Assembly: GCA_035541655.1 (NCBI GenBank)
Contig: DATKMY010000147.1
Location: forward strand, 4,185-68,184
Reading direction: 5' to 3'
Length of the DNA: 64,000 bases
From: CAIWHR01 sp035541655
GTDB taxonomy: Bacteria > Pseudomonadota > Gammaproteobacteria > Burkholderiales > Casimicrobiaceae
In this document: positions 9,299-17,939 of the stretch, in pieces
Numbering within the stretch: the first letter of the stretch is position 1
How the letters are laid out: the number at the start of each line of letters is the position of its first letter
Position numbers and translations under genes: made by a program
The notes under the pieces: model-generated
Databases searched by the model: none
What the model saw: only the letters and a program-made list of their open reading frames with translations
Told to the model about the DNA's origin: nothing

Positions 9299-10297
9299 TC
9301 AGCGCGCCTCCGTGAGGATCCACTGGACGATCGTGCGCGCGTCCGCCGAACTCACCTGCGGCTGCGCAGGCATCGCGATGTCGCCCCACGCGCCGGACCC
9401 GCCGCTCTTGACCTTGGCGACAAGACGGGCTTCCGCGTCCGCGGTTGCGGGACGTCCGCCGTCACCGTAGCGCGCAGCGACGTCGTGGAACGCCGGTCCG
9501 ACGACCCTGGTGTCGACGCCGTGACAGGACATGCAGCCGAAGCGCTTGGCGAGATCGAGCCCGGTCGTGGCCTTTGCGGCGGATTTCGACGTGCTCGCCG
9601 CACTCGCTGCCGCCGGGAGCCCCTCGATCCCGCCCATCGCCCGCCGCTGCTCGGCCAGGTTGCCATGCTGGTCGAGCGCGTAGGTCGGCATCTCGGACGA
9701 AAGCCGCACTTCGCCGACGCAGCTCTTCATGCAAGCGACGTTGGCCGTATCGGGCTTCCCGTCGCGACGCATGAAGCCGTGCGCCGTCGTGAAACCGTCG
9801 CGATTGGGGAGCTTCAGCTTCGGCAGCGAGTCCTGGTCGAGCACCCCGTCGGCGCCGAGGATATCGTTCAGGTTCAGCACGTATGCGGTGAGCGCGTAGA
9901 CCTCGTCCACCGAAAGCGATTGCGGCGCGTCGAACGGCATCGCGCGCCGGATGTAGTCGAAGAGCGTGGTCGCATGGTTGAGCTTGCTGCCCGTGGTTCG
10001 AATCGGCGAATCGGACGCGAGCGTTCCGACGCCGCCGGCGATCTGCAGATAGCTGTTGCTCTCGCCGAATGTCCCGTGACAGCTCGCGCACTTCGCGTCG
10101 TAGATCGCCTGTCCTTCCGCGACACTGCCATGCCCTCGGGGAAGGCCGGTGCCGTCGGGCTTGACGTCGATGTCCCAGCCGGCGATCTCCTCGGGCGTGG
10201 CCGGCTTGCCGAGGCCGAGCTTCGCCGCGGGCGGCGTTTGCGCGGCCGCCATCGACGCGGCCAGCGCGAGCGCCGCGACCGCGACGGATCGTCGCAT
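9299..10297 (-). CDS. soxD: SoxD, diheme cytochrome c of sulfane dehydrogenase SoxCD
   Basis: A 332-residue exported cytochrome that takes electrons from the SoxC molybdenum site. There are two heme motifs: CASCH (Cys70-His74) in the first domain and CMSCH (Cys255-His259) in the second. An Ala/Ser/Lys linker lies around residues 228-245. A Sec signal covers about residues 1-20. The ATG at 10297 begins a few bases after soxC ends; an alternative ATG at 10321 would overlap soxC and add eight Arg/Ser-rich residues. Confidence 0.93.
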   Translation of the reverse strand: MRRSVAVAALALAASMAAAQTPPAAKLGLGKPATPEEIAGWDIDVKPDGTGLPRGHGSVAEGQAIYDAKCASCHGTFGESNSYLQIAGGVGTLASDSPIRTTGSKLNHATTLFDYIRRAMPFDAPQSLSVDEVYALTAYVLNLNDILGADGVLDQDSLPKLKLPNRDGFTTAHGFMRRDGKPDTANVACMKSCVGEVRLSSEMPTYALDQHGNLAEQRRAMGGIEGLPAAASAASTSKSAAKATTGLDLAKRFGCMSCHGVDTRVVGPAFHDVAARYGDGGRPATADAEARLVAKVKSGGSGAWGDIAMPAQPQVSSADARTIVQWILTEAR

Positions 10298-10301
10298 GCG
10301 G

Positions 10302-11666
10302 CTACGACGTGACCTGGACATTGCTCACCTCGCCGCTCGGATCGACGCGCCAGGTCTGGATCGCGTTGTTGTGGTAGATCGACCGGGTGCCGCGTACTTC
10401 CCGGAGCTGCCGATAGCTCGGCTGCACGTATCCGGTCTCGTCGATGACGCGCGATTGCAGCAGCGCGCCGCCGCCGTCCCACGTCCAGTCGACATGAAAC
10501 CGCGTGAGCGCCTTCGTGAGCACCGGCTCCTGCAGCCGCGCCGTGCGCCAGTTGCGCCCGCCGTCGGTCGATATGTCGACGCGCTTCACGCGGCCGCGCC
10601 CGGACCACGCGAAGCCCGTGATCTCGTACGGGCCGCGATCGAGGATCACCTGGCCGCCCGACGGTGACGTGATCACCGATTTCGCCTCCTGGATCCACGT
10701 GTACTGACGATGGACGCCGCCGGGCATCAGGTCGACGTAGTGGAGCGACTCTTCGCGCGTGTTCCACGGCGCGTCGCCCACTTTCAGGCGGCGCAGCCAC
10801 TTGACGCTGGAGACGCCCTGGACGCCGGGGACGACGAGCCGGAGCGGGTAGCCCTGCTCGGGGCGCACCATCTCGCCGTTCTGCCCGTAAGCGACGATCA
10901 CGTCGTCCAGCGCCATCGCGATCGGTATCGAGCGCGCGAGCGACGCCCCGTCGGCGCCCTCGGCAAGAACGAACTTCGCACGGCGGCGATCGACGCCGCA
11001 TTCGTCGAGCAGCGCCGAGAGCGGCACGCCCGTCCATTCGCTGCAGCCGAGCATGCCGTGCGAGTACTGGACCGTCGGCACGGCGACGTTCGCCCACTCC
11101 ATCCCCGTGTTCGCGCCGCACTCGATGAAGTGGATGCGGCTCACCGAGGGGAACCGGAGGATGTCGTCCATCGTGAAGATACGCGGATTCGACACCATCC
11201 CGTGCACCATCAACCGATGCTCGTGCGGATCGATCTCGGGCATCCCTGCGTGGTGCCGCTCGAAGTGCAGTCCCGATGGCGTGACGATGCCGAAGAGGTT
11301 CTGCAGCGGCGTGAACGACACCGACGAATATGGCGTGCGCGTCAGCCCCGGACTGTCGCGCCGCACGATCGTTGCCTCGTACCGCGATGGCGCGCCGTAG
11401 GGGTGCGCGAGGATCGGCGCGCCGAGCGTCCTGCTCCACTGCGGAACGTTGGGCGGAAGATTGCTGCCGATCTCTTCCGCCGCAGCGCGGTCGATCCGCA
11501 GCCCGCTCGCGGTCCCGAGCGCCCCGCCGCCGAGCAGTGCGGCGCGGCGAAGAAACCTGCGGCGCGCCGGCACTTCCGGCGGCAACTCGAAAGCGCGTTC
11601 GGCCCTGTCGGCCCGCGACTCGGGCGCGGGCAGGATGCGGCCACGCTTTGCACCTCGATCCGACAT
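10302..11666 (-). CDS. soxC: SoxC, molybdenum sulfane dehydrogenase subunit
   Basis: A 454-residue protein of the sulfite-oxidase fold. With SoxD it oxidises the SoxY-bound sulfane sulfur, which allows complete oxidation without sulfur globules. The Tat motif RRRFLRRAA lies at residues 36-44. The molybdopterin-site cysteine is in FIECGANTGMEW (Cys183). The C-terminal dimerisation domain is complete, with WSGRGRVKRVDISTDGG visible. The ATG at 11666 has a good AGGAGGAG site. It follows the regulator gene by about 40 bases. Confidence 0.95.
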   Translation of the reverse strand: MSDRGAKRGRILPAPESRADRAERAFELPPEVPARRRFLRRAALLGGGALGTASGLRIDRAAAEEIGSNLPPNVPQWSRTLGAPILAHPYGAPSRYEATIVRRDSPGLTRTPYSSVSFTPLQNLFGIVTPSGLHFERHHAGMPEIDPHEHRLMVHGMVSNPRIFTMDDILRFPSVSRIHFIECGANTGMEWANVAVPTVQYSHGMLGCSEWTGVPLSALLDECGVDRRRAKFVLAEGADGASLARSIPIAMALDDVIVAYGQNGEMVRPEQGYPLRLVVPGVQGVSSVKWLRRLKVGDAPWNTREESLHYVDLMPGGVHRQYTWIQEAKSVITSPSGGQVILDRGPYEITGFAWSGRGRVKRVDISTDGGRNWRTARLQEPVLTKALTRFHVDWTWDGGGALLQSRVIDETGYVQPSYRQLREVRGTRSIYHNNAIQTWRVDPSGEVSNVQVTS

Positions 11667-11707
11667 CGCTCCTCCTCGGCGCCGGCGGCCGGCGCTCCCG
11701 CGTTGCC

Positions 11708-12118
11708 TCAGTGCCGCCGAACGAACGCGAGCAAGTCTTCGCGCAACGGAGCCCGCGCGTCGATTCCGCTGGCGATGTGCACACAGACGGTCCGGCATAC
11801 GTCGGCGAACACACGATCGGCGACCTTGTAGAAGACGGCGTTCCGATCCTTGCGCCGACTCACGATGCCGGCATCCCGCAGGAGCGCGAGGTGCCGCGAC
11901 ACGTTCGTCTGCGTTGCCCCGGTCGCGGCGACGATCTCGGACACCGAGTGTTCTTCGTTGCAGATCGCGTGCAGGATCTTGAGGCGCGTCGGCTCGGAGA
12001 GCAGCCCGAAGTACTTCGCGACCGCGGCGAAGACCTCGTCGAGCTCGTCGACCGCGCGCGGCGCGGCGGCCCGCCGTCCCCCTGTCCGGATCGTGGCTCG
12101 CGCGCCTCGCAGCTTCAT
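11708..12118 (-). CDS. soxR: ArsR-family repressor of the sox operon (SoxR type)
   Basis: A 136-residue winged-helix regulator. The helix-turn-helix is about residues 58-84 (SEIVAATGATQTNVSRHLALLRDAG). Cysteines 53, 108 and 112 suit thiol-based sensing; known Sox-linked ArsR repressors use a conserved cysteine pair. It is the first gene of the operon, and a palindrome overlaps its promoter, so autoregulation together with control of the downstream sox genes is the likely arrangement. The sensing role of the cysteines is inferred. Confidence 0.85.
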   Translation of the reverse strand: MKLRGARATIRTGGRRAAAPRAVDELDEVFAAVAKYFGLLSEPTRLKILHAICNEEHSVSEIVAATGATQTNVSRHLALLRDAGIVSRRKDRNAVFYKVADRVFADVCRTVCVHIASGIDARAPLREDLLAFVRRH

Positions 12119-12126
12119 ACGTCACA

Positions 12127-12157
12127 TGAGCGTATGCGCATATGCTCACCATGTCAA
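12127..12157 (-). promoter_or_regulatory. sox promoter with palindromic operator
   Basis: Read on the minus strand there is a perfect -35 TTGACA (12157-12152), a 17-base spacer and a weak -10 TACGCT (12134-12129). The spacer and -10 are covered by a near-perfect 22-bp palindrome (12127-12148) with half-sites TGAGCATATGC and GCATACGCTCA. One position per half-site breaks the symmetry. A bound dimeric repressor would block polymerase. The site begins nine bases before the soxR start codon. Confidence 0.75.
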
Positions 12158-12273
12158 TGCAACCGCTCGCGCCAACGCCTTCGCGTCGACGCCGCTCGCC
12201 GTCGCAAGACCGTGCTCGTTACCATGGCGACGGCGAAAACAATCCGCGCCCTCTTGCTGCCGGATCCCGACTG

Positions 12274-13186
12274 ATGATCATTCTGCTCGACCTCATGGGC
12301 GGCGTAGCGCTCCTTCTGTGGGGACTGCACATGGTCAACACCGGAGTCATCCGAGCGTTCGGCGCCGACTTTCGCCGGATCCTCGGCGCCGCGCTGCGCA
12401 ACCGCTGGCGCGCGTTCCTGGCCGGCGTGGGGATTACCGCCGTTCTACAGAGCGGCACTGCGACCGCGCTGCTCACGAGCACGCTCGCGGCGCGCGGCAT
12501 GGTCGAGCTCGCGCCGGCCCTGGCGATCATGCTCGGCGCGAACGTCGGGACGTCGCTCGTGGTCCAGGTGCTCTCGCTCAACATCTCGGTGCTGGCCCCA
12601 CTGCTGCTAGTCGTGGGCGTCGTGGCGTTCAAGCGCGGCCAGCGAACAATGACTCGCGACCTGGGGCGGGTTGCGATCGGCCTGGGGCTGATGCTGGTGT
12701 CGCTTCACATCCTTCTCGACACGCTGGCTCCCGCCGAGAATGCGCCGGCCGTTCGCGCGTCCATCGCCATGGTGACGGACCAGCCTCTGCTAAGCGTGCT
12801 GATGGGCGCCGTTTTGTCCTGGGCCGCGCACTCGAGCGTGGCGGCGGTGTCGCTGGTGATTTCTCTCGCGTACTCGAGCTTCGTCACGCCGGCTGCCGCG
12901 CTCGCTCTCGTGCTGGGAGCGAATCTCGGGGCAGCCGTCAATCCGGTGCTCGAAGGCACTCAGGCCGGCAACCCAGCAAGCCGCCGATTGCCGCTCGGGA
13001 ACCCGCTTGCGCGAAGGCTGCCCGGAGTGCATCGAGATGAGTTCACTCCACCTAGATGTCCTCCGGGACCTGAAGCGCATCCATTCCCACATCTGCGCGA
13101 CGGCCTATCCGGCGCTGGAGGCGGCGGGAGAGCTCTACCACAGCCGCCTCAGGGACGCGCCGGGCGGCGACCCCTCTCGAGGCTAA
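12274..13186 (+). pseudogene. Na/Pi-cotransporter family gene, internally deleted and frameshifted
   Basis: The first 230 or so codons encode the N-terminal repeat of a Na-dependent phosphate cotransporter (PF02690). The Gln-Ser-Gly-Thr motif (LQSGTATALL), GANVGTSL and a second GANLGAAVNP are all visible. The frame then runs into unrelated sequence. From about 13013 a different frame continues with the C-terminal PhoU-like end (SSLHLDVLRDLKRIHSHICA) to the TAA at 13184-13186. Most of the second membrane half and of the cytoplasmic domain is missing. The simplest reading is a deletion of several hundred bases with loss of frame near 12961-13030. Confidence 0.8.
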
Positions 13187-13455
13187 TGCAGGGTCGCGCT
13201 CGACAGAAAACGCAGCTCTTCGCCCGATTTGAGGCGGTAGAGGCCTTCGCCCAAATCCTCGGCGCCGTCGATCTCGCCGCGCGTGAACATGATCTCCGCG
13301 TCGCCATGCTTCGCTTCGATCACGACGTCGTCGACGGAGGTCGCCTCATCAGGGGCGCGCAGGTATTCGGTCGCGAACACGACACCGTCGACCAGTAAAT
13401 AGTCCGCGTCGTCCATCGCGCTCGCGAGTCTCATCAAACTCAGTTCCGTCGCCAT
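13183..13455 (-). CDS. small acidic conserved-looking protein of unknown function
   Basis: A 90-residue soluble protein, strongly acidic, with no signal peptide or membrane segment. It reads as a short beta-rich domain (VDGVVFATEYLRAP, VVIEAKHGDAEIMFTRGEI, KSGEELRFLSS). I do not recognise a named family. The ATG at 13455 was chosen because residues upstream are non-coding in character. Its 3' end overlaps the end of the decayed cotransporter gene by four bases. The polyamine genes lie upstream on the same strand, about 260 bases away, with nothing recognisable in that gap. Confidence 0.6.
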   Translation of the reverse strand: MATELSLMRLASAMDDADYLLVDGVVFATEYLRAPDEATSVDDVVIEAKHGDAEIMFTRGEIDGAEDLGEGLYRLKSGEELRFLSSATLH

Positions 13456-13712
13456 GCCACCCCCACCGCCGCGGCGACGACCGGCAACTTGCCGCCCGTC
13501 CGCTACTCGCCATATGCGGCCGATGCGCCCGAAGCTCAAGCAACGCATCACCGCTAGCCTCTCAACGCCCAAAACGTGCGAAAGCCGGCGAAGGTTGACT
13601 GTCTGGACCGCAGCAGCTCCAAAGTTCTCGGAGAACCGAATGGCGGTGCAGGCACTCTCCCGGCGCAGTGCACGCAGCGGAGGCGGCACAGGGAATCGGT
13701 GCGAAATGCGCG

Positions 13713-14609
13713 CTAGCGCACGAGCTCGCGGACGAAGTTCGGCAACGCGAGCGCCGCGCGGTGCATGTCGCCGTTGTAGTACTGCAGGCTCGCGATGCCG
13801 CGGCTCGCGATGCGGCGATCGATCTCGTCGGCCGCCACGCTGGCCGGGTCGAGTCCGGCCGATGCGCACGCCATCATCCACATGCCTCCGTACAGCGGCA
13901 CCGATGTCAGATACGGCGTGACAATGCGGAAGGCGCTCCGCAGATTCGCGAGCGTCTCGCGAACGCGCTGCCGATGCGCGATCGGGCTTGCAATGTGCAG
14001 CGTCAGTGCGCCCTGCGCATCGAGCCGCGCCGCGCACGCGCGGTAGAAGTCTCGCGTGTAGAGAAGCTCCGATGGCCCGCCTGGATCGGTGAGATCGAGC
14101 ACGATCAGGTCGTAGCGCTCCGCTGTCGTCTCCACGAAGCCGAATCCATCGCCGATCACGAGTTCGAGCCGCGGATCGTCGAGCGCTCCGCGATGCACGC
14201 TGCCCAGGTACTTGCGCGAGATGTCGACGACCGATGCATCGATCTCGGCGAGCGTCACCGCACGAATCGACGGGTGCTTGAAAAGTTCCTCGGCCGATCC
14301 GCCGTCGCCGCCGCCGACGATCAGCGCGCGCTCGGGCCCCGGATGCGAAAGCGCCGCGAGATGAACGAGGTTCTCGTGATAGAAGAACTCGTCGCCTTCC
14401 GACGTCATGAAATGACCGTCGAGGCGGAAGAGCTTGCCGAACGGAACGCTTTCGTGGACTTCGACCGCCTGCAATGCCGATTGGAATCGTTCGATGCAGC
14501 GCGCCGACCGGATATAGAACCCCCAATCGTCGGTCAGCTGTTCCGTCATCAGGTCGGGAGCGAGATCGCGCGCCGCCCCCGCATCGCCCGGGCGCGGGCC
14601 GTCAGCCAT
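13713..14609 (-). CDS. speE: spermidine synthase-like aminopropyltransferase
   Basis: A 298-residue cytosolic enzyme of the spermidine synthase family that transfers the aminopropyl group of decarboxylated SAM to putrescine. It contains the nucleotide-binding loop VGGGDGGSAEELFKH, the following acidic LAEIDASVVDISRKYL and the active-site segment VLDLTDPGGPSELLY. Family members usually have D.TDP, so the key Asp is present. Its start overlaps the end of speD by eight bases, giving a two-gene polyamine operon. Confidence 0.92.
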   Translation of the reverse strand: MADGPRPGDAGAARDLAPDLMTEQLTDDWGFYIRSARCIERFQSALQAVEVHESVPFGKLFRLDGHFMTSEGDEFFYHENLVHLAALSHPGPERALIVGGGDGGSAEELFKHPSIRAVTLAEIDASVVDISRKYLGSVHRGALDDPRLELVIGDGFGFVETTAERYDLIVLDLTDPGGPSELLYTRDFYRACAARLDAQGALTLHIASPIAHRQRVRETLANLRSAFRIVTPYLTSVPLYGGMWMMACASAGLDPASVAADEIDRRIASRGIASLQYYNGDMHRAALALPNFVRELVR

Positions 14610-14967
14610 CCACGCTCCCGCGGTGGATCGCCTGGTACTTGGTGCGCGCGGGCTTCAGAATCGCTTCGAGCGCGCCGAACAGGCGTTTCGCCTTCTCGCT
14701 GTTGTCGGTCGCGAGGTTGCAGACGTAGACGTCGACAGTGACGAAACCCCGCTCGGGCCACGTGTGGATCGCGAGATGCGACTCCGCAAGCAGCACCGTG
14801 CCCGTAACGCCCTGCGGCTGGAACTGGTAGAACGCGTCGCCGACGATGGTAAGCCCGGCTTCGCGGCTTGCTGCGAGACATACGGCGCGCAGCGCGTCGC
14901 TACGCGTGAACTCCGGCGTATCGGCAGGGCACCCGTACCATTCGCCTAACAGATGGATTCCGTCCAT
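14602..14967 (-). CDS. speD: S-adenosylmethionine decarboxylase proenzyme
   Basis: A 121-residue proenzyme of the short prokaryotic class that self-cleaves to form a pyruvoyl group. The cleavage motif is LLAESHLAIHTWPE, with Ser63 becoming the pyruvoyl and His68 catalytic. Cys83 in VYVCNLA is the usual catalytic cysteine. The product, decarboxylated SAM, feeds the overlapping speE. It is divergent from tkt. Confidence 0.95.
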   Translation of the reverse strand: MDGIHLLGEWYGCPADTPEFTRSDALRAVCLAASREAGLTIVGDAFYQFQPQGVTGTVLLAESHLAIHTWPERGFVTVDVYVCNLATDNSEKAKRLFGALEAILKPARTKYQAIHRGSVDG

Positions 14968-15139
14968 TAGCCGTCCCCTTGGCGCCTCCGAATTCGAGAT
15001 CGCGAGGCCGATGCGCTGGATTGCGCGTCACGAACAACGCCTTTCCGCCGCCGCTGCTCGTTTCGGTGCGGGTGGCGAGAAGAAAGGCCCCTTCCCTGCA
15101 GAACATCGCTTCGGTGCGCGGCTCTATAATATTTGATTA

Positions 15140-15168
15140 TTGCACAAAATGTGATCGGGCGCGATAAT
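15140..15168 (+). promoter_or_regulatory. sigma70-type promoter for tkt
   Basis: TTGCAC (15140-15145), an exact 17-base spacer and GATAAT (15163-15168) lie in the only AT-rich patch of the 317-base gap between speD and tkt. This would give a leader of about 110 bases. A second perfect TATAAT is at 15125-15130 but has no convincing -35. The rest of the gap shows nothing I recognise. Confidence 0.6.
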
Positions 15169-15284
15169 TTCGGGTTTCCGCACGCACAAAGTCGCCCCGT
15201 GTGACGCGCGATTCCGCCGGTAGCTTGCTAAAACGCCGCGTCCGGGCCGACATACCTATCACTCACCGATCGTTGAAAGTGCCG

Positions 15285-17315
15285 ATGACCGCGCCGACCC
15301 GCGAGCCCCGCGTTTCCGACACCTTGCTCGCAAACGCGATTCGTGCATTGGCGATGGACGCGGTGGAGGCCGCGAAAAGCGGTCATCCCGGCATGCCGAT
15401 GGGAATGGCCGAGATCGCCGTCGCGCTGTGGAATCGGCATCTCGTGCACAATCCCGCCAACCCCCGATGGGCGAACCGCGATCGCTTCGTCGTCTCGAAC
15501 GGCCACGGCTCGATGCTGCTTTACGCGCTGCTGCACCTCACGGGCTACGACCTTCCGATCGATGAGATCAAGCGCTTCAGGCAGCTCGGTTCGAAGACGC
15601 CCGGCCACCCCGAGCACGGAGTCACGCCAGGCGTCGAGACCACCACCGGCCCGCTCGGGCAGGGACTCGCCAACGGCATCGGCATGGCGATCGCGGAGAA
15701 GCTCCTCGCGGCTGAGTTCAATCGTGCGGACCACGCGATCGTGGATCACCGGACCTACGTGTTCGTCGGTGACGGCTGCCTGATGGAAGGCATCTCGCAC
15801 GAGGGTTGCTCGCTCGCCGGCACGCTGAAGCTTGGCAAGCTGACGGTGATCTACGACGACAACCGCATTTCGATCGACGGCGAGACGCGCGGATGGTTCA
15901 CCGACGACACCTGCAAGCGCTTCGAAGCCTACGGTTGGAACGTCATCCGCGACGTCGACGGTCACGACGTCGAAGCGGTCGACGCAGCGATCCGCAGGGC
16001 GCGAGGCGTCACCGACCGCCCGTCGTTCATCGACTGCAGGACGGTGATCGGCAAGGGCGCGCCGCACAAGGCGGGCACCGCGGATGCGCATGGCGCTGCG
16101 CTCGGCGAAAAGGAGGTCGCCGCCGCGCGCGTCGCGCTCGGCTGGCGGTATCCGCCGTTCGAGATCCCCGAGTCCATCTACGCGGGATGGAACGCGCGCG
16201 AACGTGGCGTAGCCGCGGAGGATCGCTGGGCGAAGCGCTTTGCGCAATATCGAAGCGCCTATCCGGAGCTTGCCGCGGAGTTCACGCGGCGCACGCACGG
16301 GGAGCTGCCGAGGTCATGGTCCGAGACGGCGGACGCGTTGACTCATGCGCAGGACGCGAAGGGCGAGACCGTGGCCACGCGCAAAGCGTCGCAACAGGCG
16401 ATCGAGGCCTGTGCGAAGGCCCTGCCCGAGATGCTCGGCGGCTCGGCGGACCTCACCGGCTCGGTGTTCACCAACTGGTCGGGCAGCAAGACGCTAACCG
16501 GAGACGCCGCCGGCAACTACATCTACTTCGGGGTCCGTGAGTTCGCGATGTGCGCGATCGCCAACGGCATCGCGCTGCACGGCGGCCATATTCCCTACGT
16601 CGGGACGTTCCTCACGTTCTCCGACTATGCACGGAACGCGCTGCGCATGGCGGCTCTGATGAAGCTGCGGTCGATCTTCGTGTTCACGCACGACTCGATC
16701 GGCCTCGGCGAGGACGGGCCGACCCACCAGGCGATCGAACATGCGGCGACGCTGCGTCTCATCCCGAATATGACGGTGTGGCGCCCGTGCGACACGGTCG
16801 AGACGGCAGTCGCATGGGCAGCGGCGCTCGAGCACGCGAACGGACCCACATCGCTGCTCTTCACGCGGCAGAACGTTCCTTTCCAGAAGCGCGACGCGGC
16901 GCAGATCGCAGCGATCCGCCGCGGAGGCTACGTTCTCGCCGACTGGAACGGGGCCGGGAAGCGTGCGGTGATCATCGCAACGGGCTCGGAAGTGGCGCTT
17001 GCGATGGCCGCCCGCGATGCGCTCGCTGCCGATGGCATCGCCGTGCGCGTGGTGTCGATGCCCTGCACGCAGAGCTTCGACGCTCAGGGCGCCGCCTATC
17101 GCTCGAGCGTGCTGCCCGCGGGCGTTCCGCGCGTCGCCGTCGAGGCCGGGTCCACCGATGGATGGCGCAAGTACGTCGGCGCCGTCGACGATCCCCGGGG
17201 AACCATCGTCGGCATCGACACCTACGGCGAATCGGCGCCGGCAGCGGTCCTCTTCAAGCACTTCGGGTTCACCGCGGAGAACGTCGCCGCTGCGGTGAAG
17301 CGCGTCGTCGAATGA
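15285..17315 (+). CDS. tkt: transketolase
   Basis: A 676-residue thiamine-diphosphate enzyme of the pentose phosphate pathway, or of the Calvin cycle if one is present. The N-terminal AKSGHPGMPMGMAEIA is visible. The TPP/Mg motif starts at GDGCLMEGISHE and ends with DDN. The pyrimidine-domain segment FTHDSIGLGEDGPTHQ and the C-terminal domain are also present. The ATG at 15285 starts the conserved region; longer in-frame starts read through the promoter. It begins the tkt-gap-pgk set common in betaproteobacteria. Confidence 0.96.
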   Translation: MTAPTREPRVSDTLLANAIRALAMDAVEAAKSGHPGMPMGMAEIAVALWNRHLVHNPANPRWANRDRFVVSNGHGSMLLYALLHLTGYDLPIDEIKRFRQLGSKTPGHPEHGVTPGVETTTGPLGQGLANGIGMAIAEKLLAAEFNRADHAIVDHRTYVFVGDGCLMEGISHEGCSLAGTLKLGKLTVIYDDNRISIDGETRGWFTDDTCKRFEAYGWNVIRDVDGHDVEAVDAAIRRARGVTDRPSFIDCRTVIGKGAPHKAGTADAHGAALGEKEVAAARVALGWRYPPFEIPESIYAGWNARERGVAAEDRWAKRFAQYRSAYPELAAEFTRRTHGELPRSWSETADALTHAQDAKGETVATRKASQQAIEACAKALPEMLGGSADLTGSVFTNWSGSKTLTGDAAGNYIYFGVREFAMCAIANGIALHGGHIPYVGTFLTFSDYARNALRMAALMKLRSIFVFTHDSIGLGEDGPTHQAIEHAATLRLIPNMTVWRPCDTVETAVAWAAALEHANGPTSLLFTRQNVPFQKRDAAQIAAIRRGGYVLADWNGAGKRAVIIATGSEVALAMAARDALAADGIAVRVVSMPCTQSFDAQGAAYRSSVLPAGVPRVAVEAGSTDGWRKYVGAVDDPRGTIVGIDTYGESAPAAVLFKHFGFTAENVAAAVKRVVE

Positions 17316-17899
17316 ACGCGGTGGGGAGTCCGTCGACGACGGCGATCGCGCTGCGCCGCGCCGTCGGCGCCGACGCGCCGGCGATCGCCCGCGTGCGCGT
17401 CGACAGTTGGCGGACAACGTACCGCGGCATCGTCCCCGACGCCTACCTAGACGGGATGCAGGTCGACGCCAGCACCGCGATGTGGGAGCGCATCCTCACC
17501 GCGGGACCGAGCACCACCAGCGTGTTCGTCGCCGATCACGTCGGCGACATCGTCGGCTTCGCCGGCGGGGTGATGCTCGAGGCGTTGAAGTACGACATCG
17601 ACGCCGAGCTGGTCGCGATCTATCTGCGCCGCGAATTCCACCACGTCGGGCTTGGCCGCCGGCTGATCGGCGCGGTCGTCGACGCGCAGCGCGCGCACGG
17701 CGCGACGGGCCTGCTCGCGTGGGTAATCGCAGGTAACAAGCGTGCACGTGCGTTCTACGGGCGGCTCGGCGGCGAGCTCCTCGTCGAGCAGCCGTTCCAG
17801 TGGGACGGCCTGAATCTGGTCGAGGTAGGTTACGGCTGGCGCGACCTCGATGCGCTGGCCGAAGCCTGTCGAGGCGATGCAATCGCAGCGAAACTGTAG
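17312..17899 (+). CDS. GNAT-family N-acetyltransferase
   Basis: A 195-residue single-domain acetyltransferase. The start motif (LRRAVGADAPAIARVRVDSWRTTYRGI) and the acetyl-CoA loop (LGRRLIGA, residues about 114-121) are typical of the COG0456-like group that often acts on small molecules or proteins. The substrate is unknown. The ATG overlaps the tkt stop (ATGA), so it is translationally coupled to tkt, an unusual place for such an enzyme. Confidence 0.85.
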   Translation: MNAVGSPSTTAIALRRAVGADAPAIARVRVDSWRTTYRGIVPDAYLDGMQVDASTAMWERILTAGPSTTSVFVADHVGDIVGFAGGVMLEALKYDIDAELVAIYLRREFHHVGLGRRLIGAVVDAQRAHGATGLLAWVIAGNKRARAFYGRLGGELLVEQPFQWDGLNLVEVGYGWRDLDALAEACRGDAIAAKL

Positions 17900-17939
17900 G
17901 ACCCCGTCAACAGGCCCCGTTCTTTCAAGGAAGAAGGCA

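Noticed and set aside
15125..15130. TATAAT as the main tkt promoter
   Set aside because: No -35 at correct distance; the TTGCAC/GATAAT pair just downstream is a better fit.
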